Source: Takakia lepidozioides | Taxonomy: Eukaryota > Streptophyta > Takakiopsida > Takakiales > Takakiaceae | Length of the DNA stretch: 60,000 bases | Direction of reading: 5' to 3' | Assembly (NCBI GenBank): GCA_030704615.1 | Contig: CM060732.1 | Location: forward strand, 65,269,053-65,329,052 | Shown: in pieces, positions 54,862 to 60,000 of the stretch | How positions within the stretch are numbered: position 1 is the stretch's first letter | Layout: every line of letters begins with the position of its first letter | Program-made: the position numbers and the translations under genes | The notes under the pieces: model-generated | Databases searched by the model: none | What the model was told of the DNA's origin: nothing | What the model saw: the letters and a program-made list of their open reading frames with translations, nothing else

Positions 54862-56634
54862 TTGGTTGCAGTGTGGGCCATGGCACACTTTAGGTGCTAT
54901 CTATACGGCAATCTTTTCACCCTTGTCACGGATCACCAGCCACTCAAGTGGTTGATGGAGTCAGACAAGCTTATGGGGAAGCTTGCACGGTGGGCACTCA
55001 TACTCCAGGAGTATGACTTTCAGGTTGTGCATCGACCGGGTTTGGTCAATCGGGATGCGGATGGTGAGACGGACGAGGAGATGGTGCCCGGATGGCACGC
55101 ATCTGCATTTTTGTGTATCTTGGCATCGGGAGGTCAGGTTGGATCTACAACAGAGATGACTGTAGATGGAGTGTGTGAGGACCCTGAGGCTAGTGATGAG
55201 CTAGGTGGTGCCAGAGATATACATGAGGATTCGACTGTGTTGGACTACCTCCGCATGGGAGACACGACAGCCACTGTGACTGCCAGGGAGAGAGATCGGA
55301 TCTTGCAACGAGCCAAGAGGTTCAAGTGGGAGGGGATACACCTACTTCGAGTGTGGGAGGATGGTCGAGTGAGGATTGTGCCTCACCCCACACAACGTGC
55401 ACGGTTAGTGCGGCATGCCCATGAGGAGTTGGGGCATTTTGGAGTGCGACGCACTCACAGTTTACTGCAAGGGCAGTATTGGTGGCGTGGTATGCATACA
55501 GAGGTGCAACAGTTCGTGGCTAGGTGCATGGTGTGTGACAGGGTGCGTGCTTCATTCAACACCCCTACACCACAGTTGCATCCTTTACCAATCATGGGAT
55601 TGGGCTACAGGTGGAGTCTTGACTTTGTAGGACCATTGCCACTGACTATGCGCCACCACAGATATGTGTTGGTGATGGTAGAGCACTTCTCCAAGTGGAT
55701 TGAGTTGGTTCCATTGCCTGACAAGGCTAGTGAGGGGGCTGCGTATGCATTCTTGGATCGTGTGCTTAGCCGATTTGGTGCTCCAGCTGAGGTACTCACG
55801 GACCAAGGGAGAGAGTTCTTGGGGGAGTTTCAGGCTTTGTGTGATAAAGCCTTGATAGACCACCGCACCACTTCTCGGGATCATCCTGAGGCCGATGGCT
55901 TAGCAGATAGAGTTGTTCAGACGGTGAAGACGGGTTTGCGCAAGTATGGCTTGCAGAAGGGACACCTAGGAGATTGGGATCTTCAGGTTCCTTGGTTAGC
56001 CATGGGCTACAGGTTCAGCAAACAAGTATCACTTGCCTCCTTCTCACCATATTTCCTTTTCTTTGGCCGAGAGCCGGATTTGCCTGCAGCCATTCGTAGG
56101 GACACTGCTCAAGTCCTTAACCTTGACGATCCGGACGTGTGGGTACGTGCAGAGTTGCTCAAGAAAGTCATGCCCATGGCTTTTGAGAACCTTGCCATTG
56201 CACAGCACCGTGATGCCACTATACGTGGTGGAGGATATCGTCATGGGGTTCGGAGGTTTAGCCCTGGTGACTATGTTTATTTGCAGCAGACTGCTCCTAC
56301 GACTCTGGATGTTACTGCAGGGTGTGTTATTCTGAGGGTTCGAGATGTGTTGCCCTCAGGGCTCCTGATCTTGGAGGTTCGGGATGGCATGACTTGGAAG
56401 GACCATGTGCGTAATTGTGCGCCATGTCACCTTCCCAATGTCGATGGCAGAGTTGACCCAAACTTGACAGTGGTACCTACAGGTTTGAGGTGCATGCTCT
56501 GTGGGTCTGCCAAAGGGTCAGCCACCATGCTGGTGTGTGATCGATGCTCAAGGGGTTGGCATATGGGATGCTTGACACCACCTCTTGAGAAGGTTCCTGA
56601 CAAAGATTGGTTGTGTCCACACTGCTTGGAATAG
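54862..56634 (+). CDS. DNMT retroelement: RNase H end, integrase and PHD finger
   Basis: A 590-codon open frame. It begins with the RNase H remainder (LFTLVTDHQPLKWLM). The integrase zinc-binding segment follows (HAHEELGHFGVRR...CMVCDRV), then the core with LDFVGPLPL and LTDQGREF. The third acidic residue lies in DHPEADGLADRVVQ, where the usual Glu (G-x-x-E-R) is Asp, a possible weakening of the active site. The C-terminus has an SPGDYVYLQQTAP-like segment. It ends in a complete PHD finger, CMLC...CDRC...HMGC...CPHC (56491-56631), in the place where many Ty3 elements have a chromodomain. PHD fingers read histone H3 tails, so it may guide integration. Confidence 0.9.
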   Translation: MVAVWAMAHFRCYLYGNLFTLVTDHQPLKWLMESDKLMGKLARWALILQEYDFQVVHRPGLVNRDADGETDEEMVPGWHASAFLCILASGGQVGSTTEMTVDGVCEDPEASDELGGARDIHEDSTVLDYLRMGDTTATVTARERDRILQRAKRFKWEGIHLLRVWEDGRVRIVPHPTQRARLVRHAHEELGHFGVRRTHSLLQGQYWWRGMHTEVQQFVARCMVCDRVRASFNTPTPQLHPLPIMGLGYRWSLDFVGPLPLTMRHHRYVLVMVEHFSKWIELVPLPDKASEGAAYAFLDRVLSRFGAPAEVLTDQGREFLGEFQALCDKALIDHRTTSRDHPEADGLADRVVQTVKTGLRKYGLQKGHLGDWDLQVPWLAMGYRFSKQVSLASFSPYFLFFGREPDLPAAIRRDTAQVLNLDDPDVWVRAELLKKVMPMAFENLAIAQHRDATIRGGGYRHGVRRFSPGDYVYLQQTAPTTLDVTAGCVILRVRDVLPSGLLILEVRDGMTWKDHVRNCAPCHLPNVDGRVDPNLTVVPTGLRCMLCGSAKGSATMLVCDRCSRGWHMGCLTPPLEKVPDKDWLCPHCLE

Positions 56635-56883
56635 TGGCAGTGGACATGACTGGAGGCAGCTAACAAGACATGGGAGGCCAAGCTCATAGGAGTCAATACA
56701 TGAGATCCCAAGCTCAAGTTCACAGGTTGCAAGACGGCGACTAACGATGGGGCAACTCTTGCACCCGGCCTCTTGATCTATTGAGTTTGAGTGTAGTAGG
56801 GATAGTGGTGGAGGACTTAGTGAGGCTATGGTCACTATCACATCTTGTGGCTACCTGGACTTAGAGGGACCTAAGCACCAGCT

Positions 56884-57058
56884 AGGGGGGCGATTGTGTG
56901 GACTAGTGACTGCCATAGTGGGCAGCATAGTGGCAGCCTAGTGACTGACTAGTTGTAGCCTAGTGGTGGACTAGTGGTATACTAGTGTGTGGTGTGCACA
57001 TGTGTTGTGTGGTTTTGGACAGCGATGTAGTTGTGTAGCGATATGTATGCGCACGACA
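56884..57058 (+). repeat. Candidate polypurine tract and 3' LTR start of the DNMT retroelement
   Basis: AGGGGGG, then CGAT, then TGTGTGGACTAG (56895 onward) with many CTAGTG repeats. ACGACA near 57058 could be a TG...CA end, giving an LTR of only about 165 bp. No matching 5' LTR exists here, so the boundary is tentative. Confidence 0.4.
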
Positions 57059-57600
57059 AACTCACACAGAAATACAAAGAACAAAGATCAGAAAGAAACA
57101 TAAACAAAGAACAGAAAGTGAAAGAAAAGAACAAATGAAGGCTATTGAGAAGAACTAAGAGACAGTTCTATTTTGCCACAGAATCGAAAGAACAAAGAAA
57201 CATAAACAAACAATAGAAGCAAAGAAGAAACACAAATGATTGCAAGTTCTACATACTTATAGAGTTTTCAAAGAAAAAAAAAAAACAACTGAATGAAAGA
57301 GAAAAAAGAAGAGAAAGTTCTATTCTATCGAAAAACTCACACAGAAGACAAAGAATAGAGATTAGAAAGAAACATAAACAGAGAACCAAAAGTGAAGAAC
57401 AAAGACAAAAGAAACTACTGAGAAGAACTTAAAAACATTGCCAAAGAACCGAAAGAACAGATAAACATAAACAAACAACAGAGAGCAAAACTGAGAGACA
57501 GTTCTATTGTCTGCAAACAACTTATGGAAGAAAGAGAAGAAAATGATCCTCGTTTTCAATACTTATAGGGAAAAAAATGAGGTACAGTCTAAAAAGAATG
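57057..57600. repeat. A/G-rich tandem duplication
   Basis: Two diverged copies of about 275 bp, both starting ACTCACACAGAA (57057 and 57333) and continuing with AGAAAGAAACATAAACA. Strongly purine-rich on the plus strand. No gene. Confidence 0.75.
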
Positions 57601-57744
57601 AATGAAAAATAAAATAATTGGATGAAAACAGAATGAAAAGTTATTATTTATTAACCTTATCCCACACACTTTTTGAATAGGTAATAACTCATGAAGATTT
57701 ATTTAAAAATGTATGTCGGTGCTTTACAAATAGCTGTATGAACG

Positions 57745-57880
57745 TCGATGACAAAATCTTGTTTTGATTGTAATAAATGGTGTCACCTACAAATTTTGTC
57801 AGTACATACCAATAAATAGTACACGTGATTCTTAAATGTAATGATCAAAGTTGATACATTTATTACAGATTTTTATTTTT
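57745..57880 (+). repeat. Left copy of a direct repeat flanking the AT-rich satellite
   Basis: TTTTGTCAGTACATACCAAT, AAATAGT and GATCAAAGTTGATAC recur in the same order at 59600-59740 with about 85 to 90 percent identity by eye. Confidence 0.8.
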
Positions 57881-57884
57881 TTTT

Positions 57885-59530
57885 ATTTTTTTGGTCCCCC
57901 TTAGGACTTCTTAGGGCCGCCCTAAGGAGTCCTAAGAGCAATAAAAAATAACAATTTATATATTCCATTTTCCCCTTTTAGGACTCCTTAGGGCAGTCCT
58001 AAGGAGTCCTAAGGGCAATTAGAGATAATAATTATATGTTCCATTTTCCCCCTCTTATAACTCTTAGGTTGCCTAAAGGGCAATAAGAGATAATAATTAT
58101 ATGTTCCATTTTCCCCCTCTTATAACTCTTAGGTTGCCTAAACGGGTCTTAATGGAAATTATTTATGTCTTTCCATTTTTCTCCTCTTAGGACTCCTTAG
58201 GACTATCCTAAGAAGTCCTAAGGGTAATTATAAATAATTTATTTATATTTATATTTTCCTATAATTTATATATTTCCATTTTTCCCCTCTTAGGACTCCT
58301 TAGGATTCCTTAGGGCTGCCCTAAGGAGTCCTAAGGGCAATTATAAATAATAATTTACATCTTTCAATTTTTTCCGTCTTACTAAGGGCAATTATAGATA
58401 ATAATTTATACGTTTCCATTCTCCCTCTCTTATAACCCCTTAGGCTGCCTAAACTGGGCATAAGGGCAAATATTTATGTCTTTCCATTTTTTTCCTCTTA
58501 TGACTCCTTAGGACTGTCCTTTGAAGCCCTAAGGGTAATTATAAATTATAATTTCTACGTTTTTATTTTTTCCTCTCTTAGGACTCCTTAGGGCCGTCCT
58601 GAGGAGTCCTAAGGGCAAATAAAAATTAGAATTTATACGTTTCTATTTTCCCCCTCTCATAACCCTTTAGGCTGCCGGGTCTTAAGGACAATTATTTATG
58701 TCTTTCTATTGTTCTCCTCTTAGGACAGTCCAGGACTCCTTCGGACTGTCCTAAGAAGCCCTAAGGATAATTATAAATAATAATTATATTTTCATTTTTC
58801 CCTCTCTTAGGACTCCTTAGGGCCGCCCTACGGAGTCTTAAGGGCAATTATAATAATAATTTATATATTTTTATTTTCCCCTCTTATGACTCCTTAGGGC
58901 AGTCCTAAAAAGTCCTAAGGGAAATTATAGATAATATTTATATGTTCCATTTTCCCCTGCTTATAACTCCTTAGGTTGCGTAAACGGGTCTTAAGGGCAA
59001 TTATTTATGTCTTTCCATTTTTCTCCTCTTAGGACTCCTTAGGACTATCCTAAGAAGTCCTAAGGGTAATTGTAAATAATAATGTATATGTTTTTATTTT
59101 CCTATAATTTACATATTTCTATTTTCCCCCTCTTAGGACTCCTTAGGAGTCCCTAGGGCAATTATAAATAATAATTTATATTTTTCAATTTTCTCCTTCT
59201 TACTAAGGGCAATTATAGATAATAATCTATATGTTTCCAATGTCCCTCTCTTATAACCCCTTAGACTGCCTAAATGGGTCTTAAGGGCAAATATTTATGT
59301 ATTTCCATTTTTTTTCCTCTTAGGCTCTTTAGGACTGTCCTAAGAAGTCCTAAGGGTAACTATAAATAATAATATATATGTTTTCATTTCCCCCTTTTAA
59401 ACTCCTTAGGGCCGCCCTAAGGAGTCCTAAGGGCAATTATAATTAATAATTTATATATTTCTATTTTCCCTCTCTTATGACTCCTTAGGGTGGCAATCCT
59501 AAGGAGTCCTAAGGGCAGTTATAAATAATA
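57885..59530. repeat. AT-rich palindromic satellite
   Basis: About twenty stem-loop units of the type GGACTCCTTAGGG-N3-CCCTAAGGAGTCC, separated by AT-rich spacers (AATTATAAATAATAATTTAT, CCATTTTCCCCCTCTTA). Units alternate with a related TTAGGTTGCCTAA form. Higher-order repetition is visible; for example, blocks near 58020-58240 and 58930-59100 correspond. Spacing is irregular (63 to about 112 bp). No ORF. Confidence 0.9.
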
Positions 59531-59599
59531 ATATATATCTTACTAGTTTTCTATTTTTAACATAAGTACTAACACGTAAAGGTTTATTTCAAAAAAGGT

Positions 59600-59740
59600 T
59601 GTCATGTTTTGTTTTAATTATAATAAATGATGACAACCTACCAATTTTGTCGGTACATACCAATAAATAGTGTATGTGATTCATAAATATAATGACCAAA
59701 GTTGATACTTTTATAATAGTAGTTTATATTTTTTCTATTT
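59600..59740 (+). repeat. Right copy of the direct repeat flanking the AT-rich satellite
   Basis: Matches 57745-57880, so the palindromic satellite is bracketed by direct repeats of about 140 bp. The sequence beyond 59740 is AT-rich with no recognised feature. Confidence 0.8.
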
Positions 59741-60000
59741 CCCTTAAGAAATATTCTTTTCTTTTAGAGTTTTCAAGTCTCTCATGATCTCGCTTAGCCT
59801 CTTCCAATTTTTCTGTACATCTTCCGCAGTTTTTGACAATGTTGCCTATAGTCTGACTCTCTTAATTAATTACAATAGAAAGAAAAAAATAGATTGAAGT
59901 ACTTGGAATCAGATTGTTACATGTCCGATCTTTAGATGTTTAGAATATATATACACATATATATAACATACTTGATTTTACATGTTTAACCCTTAAGTTC

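Larger units (their letters stand above)
44271..57058 (+). mobile_element. Ty3-type retroelement carrying a cytosine methyltransferase and PHD finger (5' truncated)
   Basis: With P5 removed, the order is protease-side pol segment (SYDVLVGGAVLYPMGF), DNMT domain, RT, RNase H, integrase, PHD finger, then a polypurine-like AGGGGGG at 56884-56890 and a TGTGTGGACTAG LTR-like start at 56895. No 5' LTR or gag was found. The element is decayed (in-frame stops at about 52932, 53583, 54412, 54829 and 54859, and frame changes near 44350 and 53930). DNMT-bearing LTR elements are, to my recollection, published for Klebsormidium and dinoflagellates; this looks like that class. Confidence 0.8.

Noticed and set aside
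57885-59530. Stem-loops as tandem transcription terminators
   Set aside because: Their number, eukaryotic context and higher-order repetition fit a satellite, not terminators.

Overview
The window is non-genic, eukaryotic, repeat-built DNA. Short GT-AG introns (83 to 129 bp), Ty3/gypsy LTR elements, a cytosine-methyltransferase (DNMT)-carrying retroelement and SWIM-finger MULE-type transposases point to the green lineage. A streptophyte (charophyte) alga is my best guess: I recall published reports of DNMT-carrying retrotransposons in Klebsormidium. The species is not proven by the sequence. One 500-N assembly gap lies at 17322-17821.

The main content is an apparently undescribed family of Mutator-like DNA transposons, called P1 to P7 here. 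Its best-delimited member, P5 (44832-52373, 7,542 bp), interrupts the DNMT reading frame of a retroelement. It has a perfect 9-bp target duplication (GAATTGGCT) and roughly 21-bp terminal inverted repeats (consensus near GRGGNNTRCTATTTCATGAG). Clusters of CATGAGC/GCTCATG lie just inside the ends. Members encode a SWIM zinc-finger/MULE-like transposase (intact in P2, broken in P1 and P6, fragmentary in P3 and P5). Divergent from it runs a second gene with a ParB-like DGNHR motif (P2) and an amino-methyltransferase-like core (P4, P5). A third short tail-to-tail ORF is possible.

Between the divergent genes, and again near the right end, lie arrays of palindromes centred on GG-YR-CC. Arm sequences differ between elements. 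Spacing clusters at 53, 63-64, 74, 85 and 96 bp, close to 5, 6, 7, 8 and 9 helical turns at about 10.6 bp per turn. Spacing is kept even where spacer sequences are unrelated.

Layout: 1-1900 phased palindromes (P1); 2187-3903 and 16677-17321 P1 transposase, split by a complete 12.8-kb gypsy element (3904-16676, 5-bp duplication ATTGC); 17822-26161 P2; 26336-31660 reverse gypsy body without LTRs; 31661-33661 P3 remnant, abutting 33662-35529 P4 methyltransferase-like gene; 36145-41155 P6, a diverged member with a different palindrome; 41184-42046 possible host gene; 43059 left end of P7; 44271 to about 57058 DNMT/RT/integrase/PHD retroelement, split by P5; 57.1-59.7 kb A/G-rich duplication and an AT-rich palindromic satellite between direct repeats.

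Working model (inference): the transposase, perhaps assisted by the ParB/methyltransferase-like protein, binds the terminal CATGAGC clusters and the phased palindromes. P2 is the only copy here that could supply transposase. P5 is a non-autonomous passenger with intact ends.
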